Assembly: GCF_001444425.1 (NCBI RefSeq)
Contig: NZ_CP013189.1
Span: forward strand, 2,294,001-2,358,000
Reading direction: 5' to 3'
DNA: 64,000 bases
Source: Pseudohongiella spirulinae
GTDB taxonomy: Bacteria > Pseudomonadota > Gammaproteobacteria > Pseudomonadales > Pseudohongiellaceae
Part shown: positions 29,745-39,693 of the stretch, piece by piece
Position numbering within the stretch: position 1 is the stretch's first letter
Layout of the letters: each line of letters starts with the position of its first letter
Program-made: the position numbers and the translations under genes
The notes under the pieces: model-generated
Told to the model about the DNA's origin: nothing
Seen by the model: the letters and a program-made list of their open reading frames with translations, nothing else
The model's database searches: none

Positions 29745-30557
29745 TTACGACTCAGATGCTGTATCGGTTTTATTGCTCCGACGTGTCTTGAGTTTTCGAT
29801 ACAGGCCAATCACAGGACCGGAACTTACGTAACAAACACACATGGTCAGCAACACCTCATGGGGTCGCTGGGCAATGACGACCAGTAATACTACTGCCAT
29901 GACGAATACCACATAGGGCACTGTGCCTTTAAAATGAATTTCCTTGAAACTGTAATAGCGATAGTTGGACACCATCAACAAGCCTGTGAGCGCTGTCAAA
30001 ACCGCTGTCGCCACGGCCAGTCCAAAGCCAGGCTCGATCTCATACTTGTACGCCACCCAAACCATAAAGGTCACCAGACCTGCGGCGACTGGACTCTGCA
30101 GACCGACAAAAAACCGCTTATCCACGGTTCCCAGCTGAACATTGAAACGGGCAAGCCTCAGGGCAGCGCAGGACATAAATATAAAACTGGCAGCCCATCC
30201 GGCATTGCCAAGCGATGACAAACTCCAGCTGAATACAATCAATGCTGGCGCCACACCAAAAGACACCATATCCGCCAGGCTGTCGAACTGTGCACCAAAC
30301 GCGCTCTGGGTATTGGTCAGGCGAGCCACCCTGCCATCCAGGCCATCCATGACGGCCGCCACCAAAATCGCCCATCCTGCAGCGTTAAAATTTCCATTCA
30401 TGCCCGCGATAATGGCGTAAAAACCTGCAAACAACGCACCCAGAGTCAGGAGATTGGGCAGCAAATAGATGCCTTTGCGGCTGATCTTGCGGCCATCTTC
30501 TGACACAAACTCTTCATGCTCATCGATAGGTATAAAACTTTCGTCTTCGTTACTCAT
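29745..30557 (-). CDS. pssA: CDP-diacylglycerol--serine O-phosphatidyltransferase
   Basis: 270 residues with about seven or eight membrane segments and the CDP-alcohol phosphatidyltransferase signature DG(x2)AR(x8)G(x3)D(x3)D, seen as DGLDGRVARLTN then SAFGAQFDSLADMVSFGVAP. It makes phosphatidylserine, the precursor of phosphatidylethanolamine. This is the membrane (Bacillus/Pseudomonas) type, not the soluble E. coli PssA. The gene lies just upstream of msrP and next to ilvY; in many gammaproteobacteria pssA sits near ilvC, which supports the call. Confidence 0.9.
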   Translation of the reverse strand: MSNEDESFIPIDEHEEFVSEDGRKISRKGIYLLPNLLTLGALFAGFYAIIAGMNGNFNAAGWAILVAAVMDGLDGRVARLTNTQSAFGAQFDSLADMVSFGVAPALIVFSWSLSSLGNAGWAASFIFMSCAALRLARFNVQLGTVDKRFFVGLQSPVAAGLVTFMVWVAYKYEIEPGFGLAVATAVLTALTGLLMVSNYRYYSFKEIHFKGTVPYVVFVMAVVLLVVIAQRPHEVLLTMCVCYVSSGPVIGLYRKLKTRRSNKTDTASES

Positions 30558-30602
30558 TAACTCTGAGAACCTTTGATCGGCAAATGAAACAACTTGCTCC
30601 GA

Positions 30603-31526
30603 TTATACACACTTGGTCTGCGCTTGTAGCGGGGCCACGGAAGTCTCTGCAATTCCCCAGAACGCTTTGACCAATGGATTGCTCAGCTTGCGATGCAGTG
30701 CACACAAACCAATGGTGAACGGCTCCAGCTCTGGCATCAAGGGCAGCACCTCAATCAGGTCACCGACGGGGCTGCTGTCAACAACTACTCTGGGCACAAC
30801 TGCAAGACCGAATCCCAGACTGACCATACTGACCATCGCCTCGTGCCCACTGACCTGCGCATAGATTCGCGGCCTGATTGAGCGCTCCTGGAACCACTGT
30901 TCCAGTCGTATACGGGACAATCCGGTTTCGGAGACTATCAAGGGAATCTGCTGCCAATTGTAGTTATCTAACGCCCTCGCTTCATTTAAGCGATCGCGCA
31001 GAGGGCACTCTGTTGCCGGACCGATACACACCAGAGGAGACTCGCCCAAAGGCAGGAAGGAAATGTTTTCCGGCAGCCTCTCCGGCCGCGCCGCGATAGC
31101 CAGGGAATCCATACCATCGGCAACCCGCGCAATCGCCTGAGCGGAATCACCTGTATGCAGCTGAAGCTCGACGCGCGGATACTCATTCCGGAAGCGTTGC
31201 AGCAAAGCATGCAGAAAGCTGTAACTGGCGGTCACCGAACAAAACAGGCTCAGCACACCATGGACCTGTCCATCATCATGCAACTGTTCACTCAATACTG
31301 CCCAACGATCGGTCACGTCGCTCGCAAAGTCACGTAGCATCGCACCCTGTTCTGTCAGCTTGACTGTGCGTTTGTCCCGCTCAAAAAGCGTGGCACCGCA
31401 TTCCTGCTCCAGCCGCTGAATTGCGCGGGTCAGGCCGGAGGCACTGATGTGCAGTTCACGACTGCTTTTGCCAAAATGCAGTGTTCGACTAAGGTGCAGG
31501 AACATTTTCAGGTCTTTCAGATCCAT
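30603..31526 (-). CDS. ilvY: LysR-type regulator IlvY
   Basis: 307 residues from ATG 31526 (MDLKDLKMFLHLSRTLHFGK), with GGGA upstream; the open frame to 31631 is an extension into the promoter region. The N-terminal helix-turn-helix (ISASGLTRAIQRLEQECGAT) and the LysR effector-binding domain fit. Divergent orientation next to ilvC is the classical ilvY-ilvC arrangement, in which IlvY binds the shared operator and activates ilvC when acetolactate or acetohydroxybutyrate is present. Confidence 0.88.
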   Translation of the reverse strand: MDLKDLKMFLHLSRTLHFGKSSRELHISASGLTRAIQRLEQECGATLFERDKRTVKLTEQGAMLRDFASDVTDRWAVLSEQLHDDGQVHGVLSLFCSVTASYSFLHALLQRFRNEYPRVELQLHTGDSAQAIARVADGMDSLAIAARPERLPENISFLPLGESPLVCIGPATECPLRDRLNEARALDNYNWQQIPLIVSETGLSRIRLEQWFQERSIRPRIYAQVSGHEAMVSMVSLGFGLAVVPRVVVDSSPVGDLIEVLPLMPELEPFTIGLCALHRKLSNPLVKAFWGIAETSVAPLQAQTKCV

Positions 31527-31566
31527 GTTAAATCCCAGACTGACTCGCGCAACAATTCCGGATTTC

Positions 31567-31581
31567 GCAATATTAATTTGC
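31567..31581. promoter_or_regulatory. candidate IlvY operator in the ilvY-ilvC gap
   Basis: GCAATATTAATTTGC is a dyad (GCAA-N7-TTGC) in the AT-rich divergent region. A second TTGCAA-like element follows, then TATGAT at 31616-31621 as a possible ilvC -10. LysR regulators bind such T-N11-A dyads. The assignment is by position and symmetry only. Confidence 0.4.
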
Positions 31582-31685
31582 AAATATATCATTTTACGCA
31601 AGCATAACAGAGCGTTTATGATACAGCCCAATCAAAACTTGACCCCCGATCACCAATCTCAGAACTATCAAAACAGGAAACTGCA

Positions 31686-33155
31686 ATGAACTACTTCAAT
31701 ACTCTGCCTCTGCGCGTTCAGCTTCAACAACTGGGCAAGTGCCGCTTCATGGACAGCGCCGAATTTGCCGATGGCGTCAACAAGTTGCTCGGCAAGAAAA
31801 TCGTCATTGTAGGTTGTGGCGCTCAGGGTCTGAACCAGGGCCTGAACATGCGTGACAGCGGCCTGGATATCAGCTATGCACTGCGAGCAGAAGCCATCGC
31901 CGAAAAGCGTCAGTCATGGAAAAATGCCTCTGAAAACGGCTTTAATGTTGGTACTTACGAAGATCTGATTCCGACGGCTGATCTGGTGCTGAACCTGACG
32001 CCGGACAAACAGCACACCGCCGTAGTCAAGCAGGTAATGCCATTGATGAAACAGGGTGCCTGCCTGGCCTACTCACATGGCTTTAATATCGTGGAAGAAG
32101 GCATGCAGATCCGCGACGATCTGACCGTCATCATGGTTGCACCGAAGTGCCCGGGTTCCGAAGTGCGTGAAGAATACAAACGCGGCTTCGGTGTCCCCAC
32201 ACTGATTGCCGTGCACCCCGAAAACGACCCCAACGGTGACGGCCTGGAAATCGCCAAAGCTTACGCGGCCGGAACCGGCGGCCACCGCGCAGGCGTGCTG
32301 GAGTCCTCCTTCATCGCCGAGGTCAAATCCGACCTGATGGGTGAACAGACCATTCTGTGCGGTGTTCTGCAGACCGGTTCCATTCTCTGCTACAACCGCA
32401 TGATCGAAAAGGGCGTTGATGCCGGTTATGCATCCAAGCTGGTTCAGCACGGCTGGGAAGTCATTTCCGAAGGTCTGAAGCATGGCGGCATTACCAACAT
32501 GATGGATCGCCTGTCCAACCCGGCCAAACTGGTTGCCAACTCACTGGCGGCCGAACTGAAGGACATCATGGGGCCTCTGTTCCAGAAGCACATGGACGAT
32601 ATCATGAGCGGTGAATTCTCTCGTGTCATGATGGAAGACTGGGCCAATGACGACATCAATCTGCTGACCTGGCGCGAGCAGACCGGCGAAACGGCCTTTG
32701 AAAAATCCACTGCTGGCAGCATGGATATCTCCGAGCAGGAATACTACGACAACGGCATTCTGATGGCCGCCTTCCTGAAAGCCGGCGTCGAGCTGGCCTT
32801 CGAAACCATGACCGATGCCGGCATTATCGAAGAATCTGCCTATTACGAGTCTCTGCACGAAACGCCACTGATCGCCAACCTGATCGGCCGCAAGAAGCTT
32901 TACGAGATGAATAAAGTGATTTCTGACACGGCGGAATACGGCTGCTACCTGTTCTCTCACGCAGCCGTACCACTGCTGGAAGATTTCATGCAGAAAGTCG
33001 ACACCGACGTCATCGGCAAGGGCCTGCAACTGCAGGACAACAACGTTGACAACGCCGAGCTGATCGCCGTGAACCAGTCCATCCGCAATCACCCGATCGA
33101 AATCGTCGGCCGTCGCCTGCGCTCCTACATGACCGCCATGAAAAAGGCGATCTAA
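31686..33155 (+). CDS. ilvC: ketol-acid reductoisomerase (class II, long form)
   Basis: IlvC converts acetolactate and acetohydroxybutyrate to dihydroxy acids with NADPH and Mg2+. At 489 residues it is the long class II enzyme of E. coli type, with a duplicated C-terminal knotted domain, not the ~338-residue class I of pseudomonads. The Rossmann motif is [52 protein letters not shown] and [12 protein letters not shown] are all present. AGGAA sits six bases before ATG 31686. Codon choice looks strongly biased (CTG, ATC, AAC), as expected of a highly expressed gene. Confidence 0.97.
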   Translation: MNYFNTLPLRVQLQQLGKCRFMDSAEFADGVNKLLGKKIVIVGCGAQGLNQGLNMRDSGLDISYALRAEAIAEKRQSWKNASENGFNVGTYEDLIPTADLVLNLTPDKQHTAVVKQVMPLMKQGACLAYSHGFNIVEEGMQIRDDLTVIMVAPKCPGSEVREEYKRGFGVPTLIAVHPENDPNGDGLEIAKAYAAGTGGHRAGVLESSFIAEVKSDLMGEQTILCGVLQTGSILCYNRMIEKGVDAGYASKLVQHGWEVISEGLKHGGITNMMDRLSNPAKLVANSLAAELKDIMGPLFQKHMDDIMSGEFSRVMMEDWANDDINLLTWREQTGETAFEKSTAGSMDISEQEYYDNGILMAAFLKAGVELAFETMTDAGIIEESAYYESLHETPLIANLIGRKKLYEMNKVISDTAEYGCYLFSHAAVPLLEDFMQKVDTDVIGKGLQLQDNNVDNAELIAVNQSIRNHPIEIVGRRLRSYMTAMKKAI

Positions 33156-33188
33156 ACTCTCGATTTGCTGCTGCCGGACAGGACTCAG

Positions 33189-33295
33189 CGCCTGACGGCA
33201 GCGCCTCCGAAGGCTGGAAAGTTAAACGCCTGACGGCGACGGCTCCGAAAGAGGGGGTGCTCCTCGTCAGGTTTTCCTCGCTCTCACCCCCTCTT
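33189..33295 (+). repeat. direct repeats and competing hairpins downstream of ilvC
   Basis: A 23-nt unit repeats at 33189-33211 and 33227-33249 (20 of 23 identical). CCTGACG 33229-33235 pairs with CGTCAGG 33265-33271, followed by TTTT, a candidate ilvC terminator. An 11-bp stem AAGAGGGGGTG 33249-33259 / CACCCCCTCTT 33285-33295 overlaps it topologically, so the two folds exclude each other. No ORF is credible in 33156-33659. Confidence 0.5.
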
Positions 33296-33431
33296 CCGAA
33301 TCCGCCACCTGGATCCGGCCTTGTGCTGAGCCTTCGAAAACGCTGCCTGGAACAGAAATTGTGCTGCTGCATCAGCAAGACAAGTCACTCAGGTCAGACC
33401 ACGCGAACGCTATAGGTGGAAGATGTCACAA

Positions 33432-33617
33432 GGTCCGGGTGGCGGGTAGCAGAATTGCGCCCATTCAGGCCGCGCCTATCCTTTTGCCGCTCAGCCGATC
33501 AGCGGGCGGGACTGTCCGAGTCCGGAGCGGCAACGCCGCGACGTCGAGTTCCCCCCCCCGCCGGCTGAGCGGCAAAAGGATGCGGCCGGGCGCAATCTGC
33601 TACCCGCCACCCGGACC
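33432..33617. repeat. 186-bp imperfect palindrome between ilvC and ilvH
   Basis: Left arm 33432-33497 and right arm 33562-33617 pair almost throughout: 33478-33497 with 33562-33581 is a perfect 20 bp, 33468-33473 pairs with 33582-33587, and GGTCCGGGTGGCGGGTAGCA onward pairs with 33588-33617 with one bulge. The loop is about 64 nt and contains a nine-C run. It resembles a MITE-like element or a large structured RNA. No flanking target duplication was obvious. Confidence 0.7.
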
Positions 33618-33659
33618 GCTCCAGAACGAAGCCACTAACCCAGACCCTGAGGCTGGCAC

Positions 33660-34151
33660 TTAAAGGCTGAGCACCTTCTCACCGCGCGAGATACCCGTCA
33701 CCCCGGTGCGCGCCACCTCAAGCACTGACGCATTACCCAGCGCCGCGATAAAGCTGTCCAGCTTATCCGAAGTGCCGGTCAACTGAATGCTGTACACAGT
33801 GCTGGTCACATCCACGATCTGTCCGCGGAAAATATCGGTCGTGCGTTTCACTTCAGCACGCTGAGCACCACTGGCCTTCACCTTGATCAACATCAGCTCC
33901 CGCTCAATGTGAGAACCCTCAGTCAGATCAACCAGCTTCACCACATCGATCAGCTTGTTCAGATGCTTGGTTATCTGCTCGATCTTGCGATCATCACCGA
34001 TAGTCGTAATCGTCAGCCTGGAGAGAGTGTGATCCTCGGTCGGAGCAACAGTGAGAGATTCAATATTGTAGTTACGTTGAGAAAACAAACCGACCACACG
34101 AGACAAGGCGCCAGGTTCATTCTCCAACAAAATGGAAATAATGTGCCGCAT
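33660..34151 (-). CDS. ilvH: acetolactate synthase small (regulatory) subunit
   Basis: This 163-residue protein has an N-terminal ACT domain (MRHIISILLENEPGALSRVV, then FSQRNYNIESLTVAPTED) and the IlvH C-terminal domain. It confers valine feedback inhibition on, and activates, the IlvI catalytic subunit. It follows ilvI with a one-base gap and is translationally coupled to it. Confidence 0.96.
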   Translation of the reverse strand: MRHIISILLENEPGALSRVVGLFSQRNYNIESLTVAPTEDHTLSRLTITTIGDDRKIEQITKHLNKLIDVVKLVDLTEGSHIERELMLIKVKASGAQRAEVKRTTDIFRGQIVDVTSTVYSIQLTGTSDKLDSFIAALGNASVLEVARTGVTGISRGEKVLSL

Positions 34152-34152
34152 C

Positions 34153-35877
34153 TTATGTTCGCTCCGTTTTGCTCAAATACATATCTTTCATCGAACCACC
34201 CTTGATCGCCATCGGGTAAACATGCTCCCGATCATCAACGGCCACATCAATAAAGACCAGCCTGTCTTTAAGGGCAAACGCCTCGGACATTTTTGCATCC
34301 AGCTCGGACAATTTTTCGATACGCACACCCACATGACCATAGGCTTCAACCAGTTTCACAAAGTCCGGCAGGGACTCGGAATAGGTACTGTGTGAGTGTC
34401 GACCGCCGTATTGCATATCCTGCCACTGCTTCACCATGCCAAGCGCTTCATTGTTCAGGCAGACAATTTTGATAGGCAGGCCGTATTGCAGGCAGGTTGC
34501 CAGTTCCTGAATACACATTTGTATACTGCCTTCCCCGGTGATGCACACCGAGATGGCATCCGGGTAGGCCAGCTGCACGCCCATGGCAGCCGGGAAGCCG
34601 AAACCCATGGTGCCCAGACCGCCCGAATTGATCCAACGCCGCGGCTTATCAAAGTGATAGTACTGGGCTGCGAACATCTGGTGCTGCCCCACGTCGGACG
34701 ACACATAGGCCTGACCCTGCGTCACCTTGTAGACACTCTGCACCACCTGCTGTGGTTTGATGATATCGCCACCAGCCGGTTCCACTTTCAGACATTCTTT
34801 GGCTCGCCAACCTTCTATCTGCTGCCACCAAAGTTCCAGAGATTTGCTATCAACATGCGAATCCGCCTGGCGCACGAGCTCAATCATTTCTTCCAGCACA
34901 CTGACAACCGAGCCCACAATCGGCACGTCGGCTGTCACTGTTTTGGAGATTGACGCTGGATCAATATCCACATGCAGGATTTTTGCCCCCGGACAGAATT
35001 TATTGACCGCATTGGTGACCCGGTCATCAAAGCGCACACCAATACCCAGCACCACATCGCTGAAGTGCATGGCCATATTGGCCTCATAAGTGCCGTGCAT
35101 GCCCAGCATGCCAAGAAACTGTTTATCAGTAGCCGGGTAGGCACCCAGTCCCATCAGAGTATTCGTTACCGGAAAGCCCAGCATTTTCGCCAGAGCCGTC
35201 AACAACTCTGCGCCGTTACCCTGGATAACTCCACCACCGGCATAGATAACCGGGCGCTTGGCTGCCAGCAAAATCTCGACGGCCTTTTTGATCTGCCCGG
35301 TATGACCTTTGCCCGGCACCGAGTAAGAACGCATTTTGACCGATTCAGGATATCGGTATTCATACTTGCGGGCCGGATCCGTGACATCTTTGGGTACATC
35401 AATCACCACCGGACCCGGACGTCCGGTGGTCGCAATGTAGAAAGCCTTTTTGACAACCATGGGGATGTCTTCAGCCTTTTGCACCATAAAGCTGTGCTTG
35501 ACGATGGGGCGTGATACACCCACCATATCAGTTTCCTGAAACGCATCAGAACCAATCAGAGAGCTATCTACCTGGCCGGAAATCACCACCATGGGAATGG
35601 AATCCATAAATGCCGTTGCAATACCGGTAATCGCATTGGTCGCACCCGGACCAGACGTCACCAGCACCACACCAGGCTTACCGGTGGCTCTGGCGTAACC
35701 GTCTGCTGCATGCGTTGCCGCCTGCTCATGACGTACCAGAATGTGATCCACCTTGTCCTGGTTGAATATCGCATCGTAAATGTGCAGCGCAGCGCCGCCC
35801 GGATACCCGAACATCAGCTCCACGCCCTCGTCGTGCAGCGCACGAATCAGCATTTCACCACCAGAAAGCAATTCCAC
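34153..35877 (-). CDS. ilvI: acetolactate synthase large (catalytic) subunit
   Basis: A ThDP/FAD enzyme that condenses pyruvate with pyruvate or 2-ketobutyrate. I start it at GTG 35877 (reading [20 protein letters not shown]), matching the MELLSGAEM start of the family, preceded by GAGG eight bases away, and giving 574 residues as in E. coli IlvI; an open frame continues to 35916. The catalytic Glu lies in [20 protein letters not shown], and the ThDP-Mg motif [20 protein letters not shown] ends near NNEALGM. It forms an operon with ilvH; ilvC is transcribed towards it. Confidence 0.95.
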   Translation of the reverse strand: MELLSGGEMLIRALHDEGVELMFGYPGGAALHIYDAIFNQDKVDHILVRHEQAATHAADGYARATGKPGVVLVTSGPGATNAITGIATAFMDSIPMVVISGQVDSSLIGSDAFQETDMVGVSRPIVKHSFMVQKAEDIPMVVKKAFYIATTGRPGPVVIDVPKDVTDPARKYEYRYPESVKMRSYSVPGKGHTGQIKKAVEILLAAKRPVIYAGGGVIQGNGAELLTALAKMLGFPVTNTLMGLGAYPATDKQFLGMLGMHGTYEANMAMHFSDVVLGIGVRFDDRVTNAVNKFCPGAKILHVDIDPASISKTVTADVPIVGSVVSVLEEMIELVRQADSHVDSKSLELWWQQIEGWRAKECLKVEPAGGDIIKPQQVVQSVYKVTQGQAYVSSDVGQHQMFAAQYYHFDKPRRWINSGGLGTMGFGFPAAMGVQLAYPDAISVCITGEGSIQMCIQELATCLQYGLPIKIVCLNNEALGMVKQWQDMQYGGRHSHSTYSESLPDFVKLVEAYGHVGVRIEKLSELDAKMSEAFALKDRLVFIDVAVDDREHVYPMAIKGGSMKDMYLSKTERT

Positions 35878-36181
35878 AGTCTTAGCCTCGTTGAATAAAT
35901 ACCGGATTACCCGCATGGCATCCGGAGAACACCGGTTCAGCCCGGCATTCTGGCACTAGTTTATATCAATTGATGAACGGCCTGTTGCGTTGTAACGCGT
36001 TTCAGCCATAGGTGGATGTTGTCAGACACCTATGCAATTACCGGTCGGTTATTATTAGCGTCCCGGTCAAAGCAGATTTGGGGAGGGGGTTACCTTCTCA
36101 GTCTGCAACAGCAGGACGTGTCAGATAAACACGCCCTGCTGAGAGCAGGCAATTGTCCCATGATTGGGAGCATTGTCAAGA
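35878..36181 (-). promoter_or_regulatory. ilvIH upstream region with promoter and hairpin
   Basis: This 304-bp gap between clpB and ilvI contains, on the minus strand, TTGACA (36179-36174), 16 bp, then GACAAT (36157-36152), a good sigma-70 promoter. It is followed at once by a 13-bp stem CAGCAGG.CGTGT (36109-36121 with 36129-36141, one mismatch). The hairpin has no T-run, so it is a poor terminator for clpB and may be part of a long ilvIH leader. I found no Leu/Ile/Val-rich leader peptide. Confidence 0.45.
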
Positions 36182-38785
36182 TCAATCAACATCCGCGCGG
36201 CGTTTGCCGAAACTGAATTGGTCATCTTTAACATCAACCACGATGATATCACCGGCAACGTATTCGCCTTTGATCACGCGCTGCGCCAGCGGGTTTTCGA
36301 TCCAGTTCTGGATAGCACGTTTCAATGGTCGCGCGCCATACACGGGGTCATAGCCCAGATCGGCAATCTTGTCCAGGACCGCATCAGAGACCTCGATGCC
36401 CAGATCGTTGTATTGCAGTCGCTTGTTGAGCGAGGCGATCTGGATATCGGCGATACCACGGATCTGACTGGCCATCAGCGGGTGGAAGACCACAGTTTCA
36501 TCAATCCGGTTAACAAACTCTGGTCGGAAGTGTCGGGTTACGACACTCATCACTTCATGCTTGACCCGCTGGTATGCCACCTCATCGGCAGGGTCAGTCA
36601 GCATTTCCTGGATTCGGTCAGACCCAAGGTTGGATGTCATCACTATGACTGTATTGCGGAAATCCACAGTGCGTCCGTGGCCATCAGTCAAGCGACCATC
36701 ATCAAGAACCTGTAACAGAATATTAAAGACATCCGGGTGCGCTTTTTCGACTTCATCGAGCAGCAGAACGGAATAAGGTCGACGCCTCACCGCTTCTGTC
36801 AAATAACCGCCTTCTTCGTATCCGACATAACCGGGCGGTGCACCGATCAGGCGAGCTACGGAGTGCTGCTCCATGAACTCTGACATATCAATGCGCACCA
36901 TTGCCTCTTCCGTATCAAACAGAAACTCGGCCAGCGCCTTGCACAGTTCTGTTTTGCCGACACCGGTCGGCCCCAGAAACAGGAATGAGCCATTCGGACG
37001 ATTAGGGTCAGACAACCCCGAACGAGACCGGCGCACGGCATTGGCCACTGCCGCGATGGCTTCATGCTGCCCTATGACGCGCTTGTGCAGCGCATCTTCC
37101 ATTTCCAGCAATTTCTGCTTGTCGCCCTGCAGCATTTTTGAGACAGGAATGCCCGTCCAGCGCGATACGACATCGGCAATCTCTTCTTCCGTCACACGGT
37201 TACGTAACAGCTGCATCTCCATCATCTCGGCCTGGGTCGACATATCCAGAGTCTTCTCCAGATTGGGGATAATGCCGTACTGCAACTCAGACATGCGTGC
37301 CAGATCGCCGGCGCGCCTGGCCACTTCCAGATCCGCACGGGCTTTTTCCAGATTACTCTTGATAGACTGGGTACCCTGAACGGAGGCTTTTTCTGCCTTC
37401 CAAATCTCTTCCAGATCCGCATACTCCTTCTCGACTCTGGAAATATCTTCGGCCAGCTTTTCAAGTCGTTTGCGCGATGCTTCGTCTTCCTCTTTTTTCA
37501 GCGCTTCACGCTCAATTTTGAGCTGAATCAGGCGGCGCTCCAACTTGTCCATTTCCTCGGGTTTGGAATCAATTTCCATGCGGATCAGACTGGCCGCCTC
37601 ATCGATCAGGTCGATGGCCTTGTCAGGCAGCTGCCGGTCAGGGATGTAGCGCGTGGAAAGTCGCGCGGCGGCTATGATCGCTGCATCCGCAATCTGCACG
37701 CCGTGATGCACTTCGTAACGTTCTTTCAGACCACGCAGGATGGCAATAGTGTCTTCTTCTGTTGGTTCATCCACCAGAACTTTCTGGAACCGCCGCTCAA
37801 GGGCGGCATCTTTTTCAATGTATTTCCGATATTCATCCAGAGTAGTCGCGCCAACGCAATGCAATTCACCCCTGGCCAGTGCTGGTTTTAGCATATTGCC
37901 GGCATCCATGGCGCCATCTGCCTTGCCGGCACCCACCATGGTATGAATCTCGTCAATAAACAGAATGACGGACCCTTCCTGTTTGGACAGCTCCTTTAGA
38001 ACAGCTTTCAGTCGCTCTTCAAACTCGCCACGAAACTTGGCACCGGCAATCAGAGCACCCATATCCAACGCCAGGATACGTTTATCTTTCAGGCCTTCTG
38101 GCACTTCTCCATTAATAATACGCTGAGCCAGCCCTTCGACAATGGCCGTTTTACCGACCCCCGGTTCACCTATCAGAACCGGGTTATTTTTGGTGCGCCG
38201 CTGCAGCACCTGAATCGTGCGACGGATTTCACTGTCACGACCAATAACCGGGTCCAGGTCGCCATTCTCGGCGCGCTCAGTCAGATCTACACAATATTTG
38301 GACAGCGCCTGAAACGCATCTTCGGCATCAGCGTCAGTCACTTTTTCGCCACCGCGCAGGTTTGAAATGGCAGTCTCAAGTGCTTTGGTGCTGATTCCAA
38401 AACTGTTCAGTAGCTTGCCCAGCTCACCTTTATCTTCCATGGCAGCCAGCAATACCGCCTCGCTGGAGATAAACTTATCGCCGTTTTTCTGGGAGATTTT
38501 ATCTGCCTGATTAAGCAACCGACCCAGCTCATTAGACATGGCCACGTCACCGCCGGTACCTTCCACTTTAGGCAGACGCTGCAGAATGTCCTGCAGGCCC
38601 GTTCGCAGCGCCTGGAGGTTGAAGCCAGTCTGCGATAGCAAGGGCCTCAGTGAACCACTTTTTTGATCAATCAGCGCCAGCATCAGGTGCACTGGCTCGA
38701 TAAAATTATTGTCTTGTCCCAACGCCATAGACTGCGCATCAGCCAACGCCGCCTGTAACTTGCTGGTCAATTGATCCATTCTCAT
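36182..38785 (-). CDS. clpB: ClpB disaggregase
   Basis: 867 residues from ATG 38785 ([20 protein letters not shown]), with GAGGTG upstream; the frame continues to 38833 but the family starts here. It has the N-terminal Clp_N repeats (1-145), NBD1 with Walker [16 protein letters not shown], the coiled-coil middle domain (about 410-530) unique to ClpB/Hsp104, and NBD2 with [20 protein letters not shown]. With DnaK it resolubilises aggregated proteins. It lies downstream of rluD-pgeF, with its own heat-shock-like promoter. Confidence 0.97.
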   Translation of the reverse strand: MRMDQLTSKLQAALADAQSMALGQDNNFIEPVHLMLALIDQKSGSLRPLLSQTGFNLQALRTGLQDILQRLPKVEGTGGDVAMSNELGRLLNQADKISQKNGDKFISSEAVLLAAMEDKGELGKLLNSFGISTKALETAISNLRGGEKVTDADAEDAFQALSKYCVDLTERAENGDLDPVIGRDSEIRRTIQVLQRRTKNNPVLIGEPGVGKTAIVEGLAQRIINGEVPEGLKDKRILALDMGALIAGAKFRGEFEERLKAVLKELSKQEGSVILFIDEIHTMVGAGKADGAMDAGNMLKPALARGELHCVGATTLDEYRKYIEKDAALERRFQKVLVDEPTEEDTIAILRGLKERYEVHHGVQIADAAIIAAARLSTRYIPDRQLPDKAIDLIDEAASLIRMEIDSKPEEMDKLERRLIQLKIEREALKKEEDEASRKRLEKLAEDISRVEKEYADLEEIWKAEKASVQGTQSIKSNLEKARADLEVARRAGDLARMSELQYGIIPNLEKTLDMSTQAEMMEMQLLRNRVTEEEIADVVSRWTGIPVSKMLQGDKQKLLEMEDALHKRVIGQHEAIAAVANAVRRSRSGLSDPNRPNGSFLFLGPTGVGKTELCKALAEFLFDTEEAMVRIDMSEFMEQHSVARLIGAPPGYVGYEEGGYLTEAVRRRPYSVLLLDEVEKAHPDVFNILLQVLDDGRLTDGHGRTVDFRNTVIVMTSNLGSDRIQEMLTDPADEVAYQRVKHEVMSVVTRHFRPEFVNRIDETVVFHPLMASQIRGIADIQIASLNKRLQYNDLGIEVSDAVLDKIADLGYDPVYGARPLKRAIQNWIENPLAQRVIKGEYVAGDIIVVDVKDDQFSFGKRRADVD

Positions 38786-38853
38786 ACATTCACCTCGTTT
38801 GGCACCACCGGGCAAAGGCCTCCGGCGCCGCATTAACTATCAGATGCTTCAAT

Positions 38854-38882
38854 AGATTGAGGTAGAACTGGAAAAAATCAAG
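38854..38882 (-). promoter_or_regulatory. candidate sigma-32 promoter of clpB
   Basis: On the minus strand CTTGATT (38882-38876), 13 bp, then CCTCAATCT (38862-38854). This resembles the RpoH consensus CTTGAAA-N13-CCCCATNT and sits in the pgeF-clpB gap, 70 bp before the clpB start. Confidence 0.45.
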
Positions 38883-38889
38883 TGCCGGG

Positions 38890-39693
38890 TCAACGGGCTT
38901 TGATACAGATCACACTAGCCGTCCGTCCTGTGACAGATTCGCGGCGGAAGGAGTAAAAATGCTTATCATCGCAATATGTGCACAGACCGCCGCCATAAAT
39001 CTCGTTGACGCCAACAGCCTGCAACCGGCTCCGCGCCAGTGCATAAAGATCCGCCAACCATTTGCCGGTCTCAGGAAGAGGACTAAAGGCCTGAGCAATT
39101 GAATGACGGACTGATTCTGAATCTGGAGACTTTCCCAAAAATGCCTGCCTGACTTCATCACCGACCTCGAAGTGGCAGGGACCAATTGCCGGACCCAGCC
39201 AGGCCAGCAGGGTCTCTGGTGGCCGCTGCATCGCGGCGACTGTGTTCTCCAGCACCCCTGCGACCAGGCCGCGCCAACCGGCATGAGCTGCCGCCGCAAC
39301 AGTACCTTCCTGATCGGTAAACAGAACAGGCAGACAGTCTGCCGTCATAATGACAGCGCCATCACCGGGCTGGCGAATACAAACAGCATCACCCTCCTTT
39401 ACAGGGGGGTTGTCGGCTGCCGTATCAATGTCGACCACATCAGTTCCATGCACCTGCCTGAGCCATTGCAGGCGATAATTGTGCGCCAGAACTTCACGCA
39501 TCAATCGCCTGTTCCGTTCCACATCCGCCGCTTGATCGCCGACATGCAATCCCAGGTTCAATCCTCGCCAGGCCCCCTGGCTTACTCCACCGCATCGCGT
39601 AAACACTCTGGCGTCGACCCATTCCGGTGCCGGCCAGTCGGCCTGCAGCCAACTCACACCTGACTCTTTGTTTTCACTGAGATTCAGCATCAT
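38890..39693 (-). CDS. pgeF: peptidoglycan-editing/purine nucleoside enzyme PgeF (YfiH, multicopper-oxidase fold)
   Basis: 267 residues with the family metal ligands: His in QVHGTDVVDID, Cys in TADCLPVLF, His in AAHAGWRGLVAGVLE, and GPAIGPCHFEVGDEV. Relatives have been described as polyphenol oxidase, as adenosine/inosine-phosphorylating enzymes, and as removing mis-incorporated L-Ser from peptidoglycan precursors. The start overlaps the rluD stop by 20 bp, and rluD-pgeF-clpB is a widely kept order. Confidence 0.9.
   Translation of the reverse strand: MMLNLSENKESGVSWLQADWPAPEWVDARVFTRCGGVSQGAWRGLNLGLHVGDQAADVERNRRLMREVLAHNYRLQWLRQVHGTDVVDIDTAADNPPVKEGDAVCIRQPGDGAVIMTADCLPVLFTDQEGTVAAAAHAGWRGLVAGVLENTVAAMQRPPETLLAWLGPAIGPCHFEVGDEVRQAFLGKSPDSESVRHSIAQAFSPLPETGKWLADLYALARSRLQAVGVNEIYGGGLCTYCDDKHFYSFRRESVTGRTASVICIKAR

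Noticed and set aside
33432-33617. Retron msr-msd RNA
   Set aside because: The inverted symmetry is suggestive, but there is no reverse transcriptase gene within the window.
33361-33663. 100-codon plus-strand ORF
   Set aside because: It runs through the large palindrome, is low-complexity and has no ribosome-binding site or family pattern; likely chance.
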